A DNA stretch of 64,000 bases. Source: Exiguobacterium aurantiacum (lineage in GTDB: Bacteria > Bacillota > Bacilli > Exiguobacteriales > Exiguobacteriaceae). Below, in pieces: positions 30,575-41,059 of this stretch (positions are counted from its first letter, which is position 1; every line of letters starts with the position of its first letter). Location of the stretch: contig NZ_CP101462.1 of the NCBI RefSeq assembly GCF_024362205.1, forward strand, positions 896,501 to 960,500, read 5' to 3'. The notes beneath the pieces were generated by a model. That model saw nothing but the letters and a program-made list of their open reading frames with translations. It was not told the DNA's origin and made no database searches. A program made the translations under genes and the position numbers.

Positions 30575-31603
30575 ATGATCCAGCAACTGATTCAAGTTCA
30601 GAAGCAAATCGTTCCCGACATGCTCGATACGCTCCGACATCGTTACGACATCTTACATTATGTCCGATTGATGCAGCCGATTGGCCGCCGGACATTGGCC
30701 ACAAGCCTCGGGCTGACGGAACGAATCCTAAGACGAGAAGTCGACTTTTTGAAAGACCAAGGTCTGTTGATGGTCGCTACTCAAGGTATTTCCCTTACGG
30801 AATCGGGCCGAAACGTTCTCCGGGACTTGCATGAGGTGATGGGAGAAATCCTAGGCATCTCGGAAGTCGCACGAGAACTCGAGCGCAAACTAGGCGTTCG
30901 CCAAGTCGTCATCGTACCGGGTGATTCCGACGAGACGTTCTGGGTCCAGCGAGATATCGGTCGGGCCGCCGTCACGCAACTGAAAGCGCGACTGGCACCG
31001 GACGACAATATCATCGCGGTCACAGGCGGGACGACGATGGCATCGGTTGCGGCCATGATGTCGCCCGATAAAAAAGAACGGCCGATGCATTTCGTGCCGG
31101 CACGCGGCGGACTCGGAGAGACGCTTGAGTTACAGGCGAACACCGTCTGCTCTCGAATGGCCGACCGAGCCCATGCCGACTATCATTTACTCCACATTCC
31201 GGACGAGGTTTCGCAAGAGACGTTCGAGCGGATGGTGGAGGAACCTAGCATAAAAAATGTCCTGGAAATGATTAGAGCGGCGCGAATAGTGGTACATGGA
31301 ATTGGTGAGGCGGAAACGATGGCGAAACGTCGTCACGCGTCACCGGAGCATTTGCGGATGATCGAACGGCACGATGCCGTCGCCGAGGCGTTCGGATATT
31401 ACTTCAACGCTGAAGGTGAAATCGTGCATCGGGTCAAGACGGTCGGGATCCAATTAGAGGAACTCGACGACATGGACACCGTCATCGCTGTCGCCGGAGG
31501 GAAATCAAAGGCACAGGCGATCGCCGCATATGCGAAACACACGCCGAACATCATCCTCGTCACAGACGAAGGTGCGGCGACAGAATTATTAACTCGTTAT
31601 TAA
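30575..31603 (+). CDS. cggR: Central glycolytic genes regulator CggR
   Basis: A 342-residue SorC/DeoR-type repressor. The N-terminal winged helix (about 20-75, with PIGRRTLATSLGLTERILRREV) is followed by a sugar-phosphate-binding domain (ITGG-like VTGGTTMASVAAMM, ending GGKSKAQAIAAY). CggR represses gapA and the rest of the lower glycolysis operon in the absence of fructose-1,6-bisphosphate. ATG 30575 lies eight bases after GAGGGGG; ATG 30569 is too close to it. Confidence 0.95.
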   Translation: MIQQLIQVQKQIVPDMLDTLRHRYDILHYVRLMQPIGRRTLATSLGLTERILRREVDFLKDQGLLMVATQGISLTESGRNVLRDLHEVMGEILGISEVARELERKLGVRQVVIVPGDSDETFWVQRDIGRAAVTQLKARLAPDDNIIAVTGGTTMASVAAMMSPDKKERPMHFVPARGGLGETLELQANTVCSRMADRAHADYHLLHIPDEVSQETFERMVEEPSIKNVLEMIRAARIVVHGIGEAETMAKRRHASPEHLRMIERHDAVAEAFGYYFNAEGEIVHRVKTVGIQLEELDDMDTVIAVAGGKSKAQAIAAYAKHTPNIILVTDEGAATELLTRY

Positions 31604-31626
31604 AGAGTTGACCCCCGTTGGCTCTT
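31603..31626 (+). promoter_or_regulatory. Stem-loop between cggR and gapA
   Basis: AAGAGTTGAC / GTTGGCTCTT, a ten-pair stem with three G-T pairs and a CCCC loop, starting at the cggR stop codon. In B. subtilis the cggR-gapA transcript is cut in this interval and a 5' stem protects the gapA part; this hairpin could do the same. That function is inferred. Confidence 0.5.
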
Positions 31627-31662
31627 CAATAAATAGCTTCTACCCTAAGGAGGAAATTAACT

Positions 31663-32670
31663 ATGGCAGTAAAAGTTGGTATTAACGGATTTGGACGTAT
31701 TGGTCGTTTGGCATTCCGCGAGATCATCAAAAACGAAGGAATCGAAGTTGTTGCAATCAACGACTTGACTGACACGAAGATGCTTGCTCACCTTCTCAAG
31801 TACGACACGACTCAAGGTCGTTTCGACGGAGACGTTGAAGTACACGACGATCACTTCCTCGTAAACGGCGAGAAAGTCATCACACTTGCTAACCGTAACC
31901 CAGAAGAACTTCCATGGGGCGAGCTCGGTGTTGACATCGTACTCGAATGTACTGGATTCTTCACAGACAAAGAAAAAGCGGAGCTTCACTTGAAAGCTGG
32001 CGCTAAAAAAGTTGTCATCTCGGCTCCAGCTACAGGTGACATGAAGACTGTCGTTTACAACACAAACCACGACATCCTCGATGGTACAGAGACAGTTATC
32101 TCTGGTGCTTCATGTACGACAAACTGCTTGGCGCCAATGGCGAAAGTTCTCCAAGACCAGTTCGGAATCATCGAAGGTCTCATGACAACGATCCACGCTT
32201 ACACAGGCGACCAAAACACGCTTGACGCTCCACACCCGAAAGGCGACTTCCGTCGTGCACGTGCGGCAGCAGCAAACATCGTACCGAACACAACTGGTGC
32301 GGCTAAAGCGATCGGCCTCGTTATCCCAGAACTTCAAGGTAAACTTGACGGTGCGGCACAACGTGTACCAGTTGCTACAGGTTCACTCACAGAGCTCGTA
32401 ACAGTTCTTGAGAAAACTGTATCTGTTGACGAAATCAACGCAGCAATGAAAGCAGCAGCGAACGAGTCTTACGGTTACACTGAAGACGAAATCGTATCTT
32501 CTGACATCGTCGGAATCACTTACGGTTCACTCTTCGATGCTACGCAAACTAAAGTAATGACAGTTGGCGACAAGCAACTCGTTAAGACAGTTTCTTGGTA
32601 CGACAACGAAATGTCTTACACTGCACAATTGGTTCGCACACTCAAGCACTTCGCTGAAATCGCGAAGTAA
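31663..32670 (+). CDS. gapA: Glyceraldehyde-3-phosphate dehydrogenase (NAD, glycolytic)
   Basis: A 335-residue enzyme that oxidises glyceraldehyde-3-phosphate to 1,3-bisphosphoglycerate. NAD-binding [10 protein letters not shown] at the N terminus and the catalytic cysteine in SCTTNC near residue 153 are present. Codon choice differs from most neighbours (GTT/GTA, TCT, ACA and CAA are common), a mark of very high expression. A strong AAGGAGG site lies 10 bases before ATG 31663. Confidence 0.98.
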   Translation: MAVKVGINGFGRIGRLAFREIIKNEGIEVVAINDLTDTKMLAHLLKYDTTQGRFDGDVEVHDDHFLVNGEKVITLANRNPEELPWGELGVDIVLECTGFFTDKEKAELHLKAGAKKVVISAPATGDMKTVVYNTNHDILDGTETVISGASCTTNCLAPMAKVLQDQFGIIEGLMTTIHAYTGDQNTLDAPHPKGDFRRARAAAANIVPNTTGAAKAIGLVIPELQGKLDGAAQRVPVATGSLTELVTVLEKTVSVDEINAAMKAAANESYGYTEDEIVSSDIVGITYGSLFDATQTKVMTVGDKQLVKTVSWYDNEMSYTAQLVRTLKHFAEIAK

Positions 32671-32691
32671 GTTCGTGAACTAAATAGAATC

Positions 32692-32731
32692 AAATAGGAG
32701 CGGAAACAAGAGATTGTTCTCCGCTCTATTT
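32692..32731 (+). other. Stem-loop between gapA and pgk
   Basis: AAATAG-G-AGCGGA with AACAA folds against TTGTT-C-TCCGCTCTATTT: about 17 pairs with two single-base bulges and a GAGA loop, but no T run. It looks like a partial attenuator or an mRNA end-stabilising element that lets gapA accumulate above the downstream genes. Confidence 0.5.
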
Positions 32732-32768
32732 ATGAAATTGACACGCACGACATATGGAGGCGAAGGTT

Positions 32769-33953
32769 ATGAACAAACAGTCTATTCGTGACATCGATGT
32801 AAAAGGGAAACGCGTCTTTTGCCGCGTTGACTTCAACGTTCCACTCAAAGATCGCGTCATTCAAGATGAAACGCGGATCCAAGCGGCTCTTCCAACGATC
32901 AAGCACTTGATCGACGGCGGCGCGAAAGTCATTTTGGCGAGCCACCTCGGCCGTCCAAAAGGCGAGAAGAACCTCGAGTACTCACTCGCACCGGTCGCTA
33001 AACGTCTCGCTGAACTTCTCGGCAAAGATGTACCCCTCGTTGAAGAGGCGTACGGTCCAGTCGCAGAAGAAGCCGTTTCAAAACTTGGTGAAGGTGACGT
33101 CGTCGTTCTCGAGAACGTCCGTTTCTACCCTGGTGAAACGAAAAACGACCCAGAACTCGCGAAAGGTTTCGCGGCACTCGCTGATATCTTCGTCAACGAC
33201 GCGTTCGGTGCGGCTCACCGTGCCCACGCTTCAACAGAAGGTATCGCGCAAAACGTGGACCACGCGGTAGCTGGTCTCTTGATGGAGAAAGAACTTGAAG
33301 TCCTCGGGAAGGCACTCTCGAATCCAGACCGTCCGTTCACGGCGATTATCGGCGGATCGAAAGTTGCTGACAAGATTGGGGTCATCGACCACCTTCTTGA
33401 CATCGTTGACACACTCATCATCGGTGGCGGTCTCTCGTACACGTTCTCGAAAGCACTCGGGCACGAAGTCGGGACGTCACTCCTTGAAGAAGACAAGCTC
33501 GACCTCGCTCGTCAGTTCATGAAAAAAGCAGAAGACAAAGGCGTGAAGTTCTTGATGCCGGTCGACTGTGTCATTGCGAAAGAATTCGGCGAAGAGACAT
33601 ACGTCGGACCAGTCGATATCGACTCGATCCCTGCGGATCACATGGGTCTTGATATCGGACCGAAGACAGTCGAAATTTACGCTGAAGCGATTCGCGAATC
33701 GAAACTTGTCGTTTGGAACGGACCGATGGGCGTATTCGAACTCGATAAGTACGCTAACGGAACGAAAGGTGTCGCTCAAGCACTCGCAGACAGCGACGCA
33801 TACTCAATCATCGGTGGTGGTGACTCAGCCGCGGCAGCAGCCAAGTTCGGCCTTGCTGACCAAATGAGCCACATCTCGACTGGTGGCGGCGCTTCACTCG
33901 AATTCATGGAAGGCAAGAAACTTCCAGGCGTCGAAGCGTTGAACGACAAGTAA
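32769..33953 (+). CDS. pgk: Phosphoglycerate kinase
   Basis: A 394-residue two-lobed kinase making ATP from 1,3-bisphosphoglycerate. The N-lobe signature [10 protein letters not shown], the HLGRPKG loop and the nucleotide-binding GGGDSAAAA are intact. ATG 32769 is preferred because GGAGGCGAAGG lies just upstream; ATG 32754 overlaps that site. Confidence 0.97.
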   Translation: MNKQSIRDIDVKGKRVFCRVDFNVPLKDRVIQDETRIQAALPTIKHLIDGGAKVILASHLGRPKGEKNLEYSLAPVAKRLAELLGKDVPLVEEAYGPVAEEAVSKLGEGDVVVLENVRFYPGETKNDPELAKGFAALADIFVNDAFGAAHRAHASTEGIAQNVDHAVAGLLMEKELEVLGKALSNPDRPFTAIIGGSKVADKIGVIDHLLDIVDTLIIGGGLSYTFSKALGHEVGTSLLEEDKLDLARQFMKKAEDKGVKFLMPVDCVIAKEFGEETYVGPVDIDSIPADHMGLDIGPKTVEIYAEAIRESKLVVWNGPMGVFELDKYANGTKGVAQALADSDAYSIIGGGDSAAAAAKFGLADQMSHISTGGGASLEFMEGKKLPGVEALNDK

Positions 33954-33971
33954 AACAGAGGAGGGTTATCG

Positions 33972-34724
33972 ATGCGTAAACCGATTATTGCAGGTAACTG
34001 GAAAATGAACAAAACACTCTCGGAAGCAGTCGCTTTCGTAGAGGAAGTAAAAAACAACATCCCGTCAACGGACAAAGTTGACGCGGCGATTGGTGCACCA
34101 GCTGTATTCTTGGCCCCAATGGTAGAAGCGGCTAAAGGATCGAACTTGAAGCTCAGTGCACAAAACATGTACGACAAAGACAGCGGGGCATACACAGGCG
34201 AAATCAGCCCGGCCATGGTCGCTGACCTCGGCGTGACATACGTCATCCTTGGCCACTCAGAGCGTCGCGAATACTTCGGCGAATCTGATGCGTTCATCAA
34301 CAGCAAAACGAAAAAAGCGTTCGAACACGGTCTTACGCCAATCGTTTGTGTCGGTGAAACATTAGAAGAGCGCGAAGGCGGCAAGTTCGAAGAAGTCATC
34401 AAGACGCAAGTCGAAGGTGGCCTCGCGGACCTCTCAGCTGACCAAGTCAAACAACTCGTCATCGCGTACGAGCCAGTTTGGGCAATCGGCACTGGTAAAT
34501 CAGCGGACGAAGCAGACGCGCAAAGCTCATGCAAATATGTTCGTGACGTGGTAAAAGGTCTTTACGGTGAAGACGTGGCGGCTGCGGTTCGCATCCAATA
34601 CGGTGGTTCTGTAAAACCTGAGAACATCAAGGAGTATATGGCGCAAGAAGACATCGACGGCGCACTCGTCGGCGGTGCTTCACTTGAAGCTGCTTCGTTC
34701 CTCAAGTTGTTGGAGGCGATTTAA
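33972..34724 (+). CDS. tpiA: Triosephosphate isomerase
   Basis: A 250-residue TIM barrel interconverting dihydroxyacetone phosphate and glyceraldehyde-3-phosphate. Residues GNWKMNK (lysine), ILGHSERR (histidine) and [12 protein letters not shown] (glutamate) form the active site. GAGGAGGG precedes ATG 33972, 18 bases after pgk. Confidence 0.98.
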   Translation: MRKPIIAGNWKMNKTLSEAVAFVEEVKNNIPSTDKVDAAIGAPAVFLAPMVEAAKGSNLKLSAQNMYDKDSGAYTGEISPAMVADLGVTYVILGHSERREYFGESDAFINSKTKKAFEHGLTPIVCVGETLEEREGGKFEEVIKTQVEGGLADLSADQVKQLVIAYEPVWAIGTGKSADEADAQSSCKYVRDVVKGLYGEDVAAAVRIQYGGSVKPENIKEYMAQEDIDGALVGGASLEAASFLKLLEAI

Positions 34725-36263
34725 ATGGCAAGACCAGTCGCCCTCATCATCTTAGATGGTTTTGGAATGCGGAACGAGACGTTCGGTAATGCGGTCGCTG
34801 CAGCGAACAAACCGAACTTCGACCGCTTCTGGGAGCAGTATCCACATACGCTCTTGAACGCGAAAGGCGAGTACGTCGGCCTTCCGGAAGGTCAGATGGG
34901 GAACTCGGAAGTCGGTCACTTGAACATCGGTGCCGGCCGGGTCGTCTATCAGTCACTTTCACGCGTCAACAACGCCATCAAAGACCGTTCACTCTTCGAC
35001 CGCCAAGCGATGAATCACTTGGCCGGACATGTGAAAAAGTATGATTCGAGCCTCCACATCATGGGCCTCGTCTCAGACGGTGGGATTCACTCTCACATTA
35101 ACCACATGTACGCCATCGTTGAGTTCGCGAAACTCCACGGTATTGAAAAAGTCTACATTCACGCTTTCACGGACGGCCGTGACTGTGATCCGAAATCAGG
35201 CGCTGGCTTCCTCGAACAGACGGAAGCGAAGCTGGCTGAACTCGGACTCGGTCAAGTCGCTAGCGTGTCTGGACGCTACTATGCCATGGACCGCGACAAC
35301 CGTTGGGAACGCGTCGAGAAAGTATACGACGTGCTCGTCAACGCGAAAGGCGAAGTCGGCACGAATTCGGTCGACGTTCTTAAACAGTCATACGCAGACG
35401 GCTTGACGGATGAATTCGTTCTTCCGACGGTCATCGAGAAAGACGGACAACCGGTCGCGACGATCAAAGACAACGACGCGATCATGTTCTTCAACTTCCG
35501 TCCGGACCGGGCGATTGAACTTGCGAAAGTGTTCAAAGAGAAGACCGGCTTCAAAGGCTTCGAACTTTCGAGCGCACATCCAGAGAACATCTTGCTCGTC
35601 TCGATGACGAAGTTCTCAGATGAAATCGACACGGACATCGTCTTCCCACCGGAAGATTTGAAAAACACGCTCGGCGAAACACTCGCCGCGCAAGGGTACA
35701 AACAGCTCCGCGCCGCGGAAACTGAGAAATACCCGCACGTCACGTTCTTCTTGAACGGACAACAAGAAACACCGTTCGAAGGTGAAGATCGTTTCCTCGT
35801 GCCGTCACCGAAAGTGGCGACGTACGACTTGCAACCGGAAATGAGCGCATACGAGCTCACAGAAGGGTTGCTTGAACGCATCGAATCGGACGCGTATGAC
35901 GCGTATATCATAAACTACGCGAACCCGGACATGGTCGGCCATTCCGGTATGCTCGAACCGACGAAGAAAGCTGTCGAAGTCGTCGACGAATGCCTCGGTA
36001 AAGTAGTGGACGCACTCATTGCCAAAGGCGGCGCGGCGATCATCACGGCGGACCACGGGAACGCTGACCTCGTCACGAACCCGGACGGCTCACCGATGAC
36101 GGCCCACACGACGGAACCTGTACCATGTATCGTCACGAAAGAAGGGGTGGAACTGAAACCAGTTCTCCAAGGTGCGTTGTGCGACCTTGCCCCGACACTC
36201 CTTCACCTTCTCGGTGGAGAGCAACCGGCAGAAATGACCGGCACATCAATCGTCACGAAGTAA
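34725..36263 (+). CDS. gpmI: 2,3-bisphosphoglycerate-independent phosphoglycerate mutase
   Basis: A 512-residue manganese-dependent mutase of the alkaline phosphatase superfamily. LDGFGMRNE holds a metal ligand, NSEVGHLN the phosphorylated serine, and ITADHGNAD the C-terminal metal site. ATG follows the tpiA stop directly, with GGAGGCG in the end of tpiA. Confidence 0.97.
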   Translation: MARPVALIILDGFGMRNETFGNAVAAANKPNFDRFWEQYPHTLLNAKGEYVGLPEGQMGNSEVGHLNIGAGRVVYQSLSRVNNAIKDRSLFDRQAMNHLAGHVKKYDSSLHIMGLVSDGGIHSHINHMYAIVEFAKLHGIEKVYIHAFTDGRDCDPKSGAGFLEQTEAKLAELGLGQVASVSGRYYAMDRDNRWERVEKVYDVLVNAKGEVGTNSVDVLKQSYADGLTDEFVLPTVIEKDGQPVATIKDNDAIMFFNFRPDRAIELAKVFKEKTGFKGFELSSAHPENILLVSMTKFSDEIDTDIVFPPEDLKNTLGETLAAQGYKQLRAAETEKYPHVTFFLNGQQETPFEGEDRFLVPSPKVATYDLQPEMSAYELTEGLLERIESDAYDAYIINYANPDMVGHSGMLEPTKKAVEVVDECLGKVVDALIAKGGAAIITADHGNADLVTNPDGSPMTAHTTEPVPCIVTKEGVELKPVLQGALCDLAPTLLHLLGGEQPAEMTGTSIVTK

Positions 36264-37592
<1,329 letters not shown>

Positions 37593-37602
37593 TTGATGTT
37601 TT

Positions 37603-37633
37603 CAGGCTCGCCTCATGGCGGGCCTGTTTTTTT
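37603..37633 (+). terminator. Terminator of the glycolytic operon
   Basis: CAGGCTCGCC / GGCGGGCCTG with a TCAT loop and a T8 tail, ten bases after eno. Confidence 0.92.
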
Positions 37634-37686
37634 GTGGGTAGATTAGATGTTCATCAGACGGTGGGACGACTGATTGGTCGTCAACC

Positions 37687-37803
37687 CGTCCTGGCGGCAC
37701 CGATGCTTTCTGCAGGCAATCCACGGAGCCTCCTCGCACTCCGTGCTTGCGGGGTCTCCGTTAGATTGCTTTCCTGCAAGAGTCACGGTACCGCTTGGAC
37801 GGA
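37687..37803. repeat. Long imperfect palindrome, probable dispersed Bacillales intergenic element
   Basis: A nested inverted repeat: GTCCTGGCGGCACCG pairs with CGGTACCGCTTGGAC (outer), TGCAGG with CCTGCA, CAATC with GATTG, CGGAG with CTCCG, around a core CCTCCTCGCACTCCGTGC then TTGCGGGGTCT. The GAGACCCCGCA...CGAGGAGGCTC core with GCAGGA and GCAGAAAGC arms recalls a repeat I have seen between genes in many Bacillaceae genomes; I do not know a formal name. No T run follows, so it is not a simple terminator. The rest of 37634-37892 holds only a possible TATACT -10 at 37852-37857 for the next gene. Confidence 0.7.
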
Positions 37804-37892
37804 CGCGGACGCTCTCTGTCGAGCCTTCGTCATCGACACCTCGTCGTGCTGTATACTGAACTTGTTATGGATGAGGAGTAAGGGGGAGTCAT

Positions 37893-38690
37893 ATGGACCA
37901 ATCGCATGAGCAAGAAAAAAGGTTGAGTGGCGGGAACGTGTCGACCGTCTATAAAAAGGGGAACCACGTCTATCGCACGCAGAAAGAGGGAAGTGCGAAA
38001 GTCCATTGGTTGCTAACGCATTTGGAGGCGAAGGGGATAGCAGGTGTTCCTCGATTTGTCGGAGTTGATGAACAGGGCCGAGAGGTGTTGACGTACCTCG
38101 AAGGCGAGACGGCCGATTATCCGTTGAAAGCCTACATGTGGTCCGATGAGGCGATTCGAGACGCCGCTCGATTGATGCGTCGGCTGCATGACGCGACCGC
38201 GGATGTCGAGTGGCCGTCTGACTGGCAACCGCTCGACGATACGCCAAAACCGTTTGACGTGATTTGCCACAACGACTTCGCCGTCTACAATACGATTTTC
38301 CATGACGGCAAAGTGGCAGGGGTCATCGACTTTGATTTGGCGGCCCCGGGACCACGAGCCTGGGATATCGTCTATGCGCTCTATACGTTCGTCCCGCTCA
38401 GCCGGCGTCATCAAGCCGAGTCGGGAGAAGTCGTCCACTATGAGGCTGAGCGCGATGATGTGATCTATCGAAAACGAGTGACCTTGTTCTTAGAGGCGTA
38501 CGATTGGGAAGGTTCGACTCCGGAGTTGTTGGACATGTTGCTATTGCGGATTGAGGCACTCTATCTGTTAATCGAACGAAAAGCCTCAGAAGGGGACGTT
38601 GCTTTCCAAACGATGATGGATGAAGGACACCACATGCATTATCAAGAAGAATATCGTTTCATCGAGGCGAACGGCAAGAAATGGTTTTGA
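37893..38690 (+). CDS. Aminoglycoside phosphotransferase (APH)-family kinase
   Basis: A 265-residue kinase-fold protein. The catalytic loop CHNDFAVYNTIF carries the HxDxxxxN pattern and DFDLAAPGP the metal-binding aspartate, so it should be active. The N-terminal lobe (LSGGNVSTVYKKGNHVYRT) has a glycine-rich loop. The family includes antibiotic kinases, choline kinase and many of unknown substrate; context gives no clue. GGAGTAAGGGGGAG precedes the ATG. Confidence 0.8.
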   Translation: MDQSHEQEKRLSGGNVSTVYKKGNHVYRTQKEGSAKVHWLLTHLEAKGIAGVPRFVGVDEQGREVLTYLEGETADYPLKAYMWSDEAIRDAARLMRRLHDATADVEWPSDWQPLDDTPKPFDVICHNDFAVYNTIFHDGKVAGVIDFDLAAPGPRAWDIVYALYTFVPLSRRHQAESGEVVHYEAERDDVIYRKRVTLFLEAYDWEGSTPELLDMLLLRIEALYLLIERKASEGDVAFQTMMDEGHHMHYQEEYRFIEANGKKWF

Positions 38691-38766
38691 GAAAGGATGG
38701 AAGACGAGCGCTTGCCGACCGCTCATTCCGGGAATAGAAGAGTGTAGGTAAAAGGAGGCGTTCGTC

Positions 38767-38859
38767 ATGATGATCAGCGGTTTTCTCCTTCTTCTCATCG
38801 CGCTCGGTGTCGGCGGTTGGTTCCTGTATAAGGTTATGGACGACCGGAAATGGTCGTGA
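38767..38859 (+). CDS. Thirty-residue single-span membrane peptide
   Basis: Reads [20 protein letters not shown] followed by [10 protein letters not shown]. Residues 3-22 form one hydrophobic span and the tail is charged. AAAAGGAGGCG sits at the right distance from the ATG. The stop codon lies inside the downstream terminator stem. I do not recognise a family; whether it is expressed is inferred from the ribosome site and compact arrangement. Confidence 0.6.
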   Translation: MMISGFLLLLIALGVGGWFLYKVMDDRKWS

Positions 38860-38880
38860 CGTGCGTCACGGCCGTTTTTT
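38852..38880 (+). terminator. Terminator overlapping the end of the small membrane peptide
   Basis: GGTCGTGAC / GTCACGGCC with one G-T pair, a GTGC loop and a T8 run. Confidence 0.85.
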
Positions 38881-38947
38881 TTTGGTGCGTGAACGCTGGG
38901 AAATTGGGTATAATCATCAAATACAGCACAACAAAGGAGAGACGTCC

Positions 38948-39829
38948 ATGACACGCGTACGGAAAGCCATCATCCCGGCCGCCGGGCTCGGTACACGCTT
39001 CTTGCCGGCGACGAAGGCGATGCCAAAAGAGATGCTCCCAATCGTCAACAAACCGACGATCCAATTCATCGTGGAAGAAGCCGTCGCTTCCGGCATCGAG
39101 GACATCATCATCGTGACCGGGAAGAACAAACGCGCCATCGAGGACCATTTCGATCGGGCCATCGAGCTCGAACAGAACCTCGAGTCGAAAGGCAAGACTG
39201 AGCTCCTCGAGTCGGTGCGTCACTCGTCGAACCTCGCCAACATCCACTACATACGGCAACAGGAGCCGAAAGGGCTCGGCCACGCGATTTGGTGTGCCCG
39301 CAAGTTCATCGGAGACGAACCGTTCGCCGTCCTGCTCGGGGACGATATCATCGAAGCGGACGTGCCGGCGACGAAGCAATTGATCGACCAGTACGAGCAG
39401 TATGAGCGCTCGATCATTGGGGTGCAGCGCGTCCCGTATGAAATGACGAATCGATATGGTATAATTGACCCGCTTGCCGTCGAAGGGAAGCTGATCCCGG
39501 TCCGGACGTTCGTTGAGAAACCGGCCATTGGAGAAGCCCCATCGAACCTCGCCATCCTCGGCCGTTACATTTTGACGCCGGACGTCTTCGAGGCGTTGTC
39601 GGCGCAAGAAGTCGGGACGGGAGGCGAGATCCAATTGACGGACGCCATCGCTCGTTTGAACGAGGTGGAGACCGTCTTCGCCTATGAATTTGACGGGCGC
39701 CGCTATGACGTCGGGGAACCGATCGGCTTCATCGAAGCGACGATCGCCCACGCGCTTTGCGACCCAGATTTAAAAGCCAACGTCCATACGCTCTTGAAGC
39801 GCTTCGTGGACGAACTCGAACAACAGTAA
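38948..39829 (+). CDS. galU: UTP-glucose-1-phosphate uridylyltransferase
   Basis: A 293-residue nucleotidyltransferase making UDP-glucose for glycolipid, teichoic acid or polysaccharide synthesis. The N-terminal [19 protein letters not shown] motif, the VEKP loop and the EPIGF C-terminal region are typical. CAAAGGAGAG precedes ATG 38948; the longer frame would begin upstream of the preceding terminator. A TATAAT lies at 38909-38914. It heads a short run with two glycosyltransferases. Confidence 0.96.
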   Translation: MTRVRKAIIPAAGLGTRFLPATKAMPKEMLPIVNKPTIQFIVEEAVASGIEDIIIVTGKNKRAIEDHFDRAIELEQNLESKGKTELLESVRHSSNLANIHYIRQQEPKGLGHAIWCARKFIGDEPFAVLLGDDIIEADVPATKQLIDQYEQYERSIIGVQRVPYEMTNRYGIIDPLAVEGKLIPVRTFVEKPAIGEAPSNLAILGRYILTPDVFEALSAQEVGTGGEIQLTDAIARLNEVETVFAYEFDGRRYDVGEPIGFIEATIAHALCDPDLKANVHTLLKRFVDELEQQ

Positions 39830-39841
39830 GGTGTGTTATTT

Positions 39842-41059
39842 TTGAAAACAATGTTAATGGTCTGTCAAAATTATTATCCGGAGATCGGCAGTGCCGGTAA
39901 CCGGATGCAAAATATTACGCATCTCATGAAAGAACGCGGCTACGAGGTGGAGGTCATCACGGCCGCCCCGTCGTATCCGAACTTCAACTTGTACAAAGAC
40001 GACCGCTTCTGGAACGACAAGGCGCTCAACAACCAGTCGTTCATCAAGCGTCTCATCACGAAGAAACGCAAGCATACGTCGAACATGGTGAGCCGGCTCG
40101 CTTTGTTTTTGGAACAGATGATTAAAGGCGTCGCTGCCGTCCAAAAGCTCGACTCGAAACCGGATGTCGTCTTTGCGACGACCCCGTCTTTTTTTATGGC
40201 GTTCGTCGGTGTGTATGCGAAACGCAAGTACGGCGTCCCGTTCATCCTGGACGTCCGTGACCTGTGGCCGGAGTCGGTGAAAGGCGTCGGTGTGTTCAAA
40301 CACGATTGGATGCTCGCCCCGGCGTTCTGGTTCGAGAAGCGTCTCTACAAGTCGGCCGATGCAATCATCATCAACTCGGAAGGGTTCCGCAGCTATCTTC
40401 GCCAGCGCGGTGTCGACAACGAGATGATCCACTACATGCCGAACTCGATTCGTGAGAGCGAGCGCAACCTCGAGCGGACCGTCCCTGAGGACGACCGGAT
40501 GGAGATTCTATACGCTGGGAACATGGGCCTCGCCCAAGACGTGTCGCTCTTGCTTGAACTCGCGGAGCGGTTCCGTGACGAGCCGCGTGTCCATTTCAAA
40601 TTGATTGGCTATGGGTACCGCAAGAACGAGTTGAAGGAGACGATTAAAGCTCGCGGCTTCAAGAACTTCCTTTTCCTCGAGGCGATGCCACGGACGGAGG
40701 CGTTCCAAGCCATCAAGAACGCGGACGTCGCGTTCGTCAGCTTGATTGAGCAAGAAGTGTTCGATACGGTCATCCCGGGCAAACTGATTGATTACATGGC
40801 GGTCGGTAAACCGATCGTCGCGGCGGTGTCAGGCCATGCGGCGAATGTCATCGAATCGGCCGAGGTCGGTTACGTGTCACGGAAGCGTGACATCAACGAA
40901 ATCGAGCACATGCTCCGTAAACTGCTCGAACGTCCCGAGTTGCGTGAGAAATACGGCGTGAACGGGATCCGTTATGTGAAAGACAATTTGTGTTGGGAAA
41001 ACAACATCCACGTCCTCGAAGACGTGATAGAAAAAGTAACGATGGAGGAAACACGATGA
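39842..41059 (+). CDS. Glycosyltransferase family 4 (GT-B, WbuB-like)
   Basis: A 405-residue GT-B enzyme. N-terminal acceptor domain with CQNYYPEIGSAGNRM, then FILDVRDLWPESV, and a C-terminal nucleotide-sugar domain with ILYAGNMGLAQD, the donor-binding EQEVFDTVIPGKLIDYMAVGKP and AAVSG. WbuB-type enzymes transfer N-acetylfucosamine or related sugars; the sugar here is unknown. TTG 39842 has AAGGTG seven bases upstream and avoids dropping conserved residues. Overlaps the next gene by four bases. Confidence 0.85.
   Translation: MKTMLMVCQNYYPEIGSAGNRMQNITHLMKERGYEVEVITAAPSYPNFNLYKDDRFWNDKALNNQSFIKRLITKKRKHTSNMVSRLALFLEQMIKGVAAVQKLDSKPDVVFATTPSFFMAFVGVYAKRKYGVPFILDVRDLWPESVKGVGVFKHDWMLAPAFWFEKRLYKSADAIIINSEGFRSYLRQRGVDNEMIHYMPNSIRESERNLERTVPEDDRMEILYAGNMGLAQDVSLLLELAERFRDEPRVHFKLIGYGYRKNELKETIKARGFKNFLFLEAMPRTEAFQAIKNADVAFVSLIEQEVFDTVIPGKLIDYMAVGKPIVAAVSGHAANVIESAEVGYVSRKRDINEIEHMLRKLLERPELREKYGVNGIRYVKDNLCWENNIHVLEDVIEKVTMEETR

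Noticed and set aside
32739-32768. TTGACA just upstream of pgk as a separate promoter
   Set aside because: A -10 at normal distance would fall on the ribosome site and start codon of pgk, so it cannot give a usable transcript.
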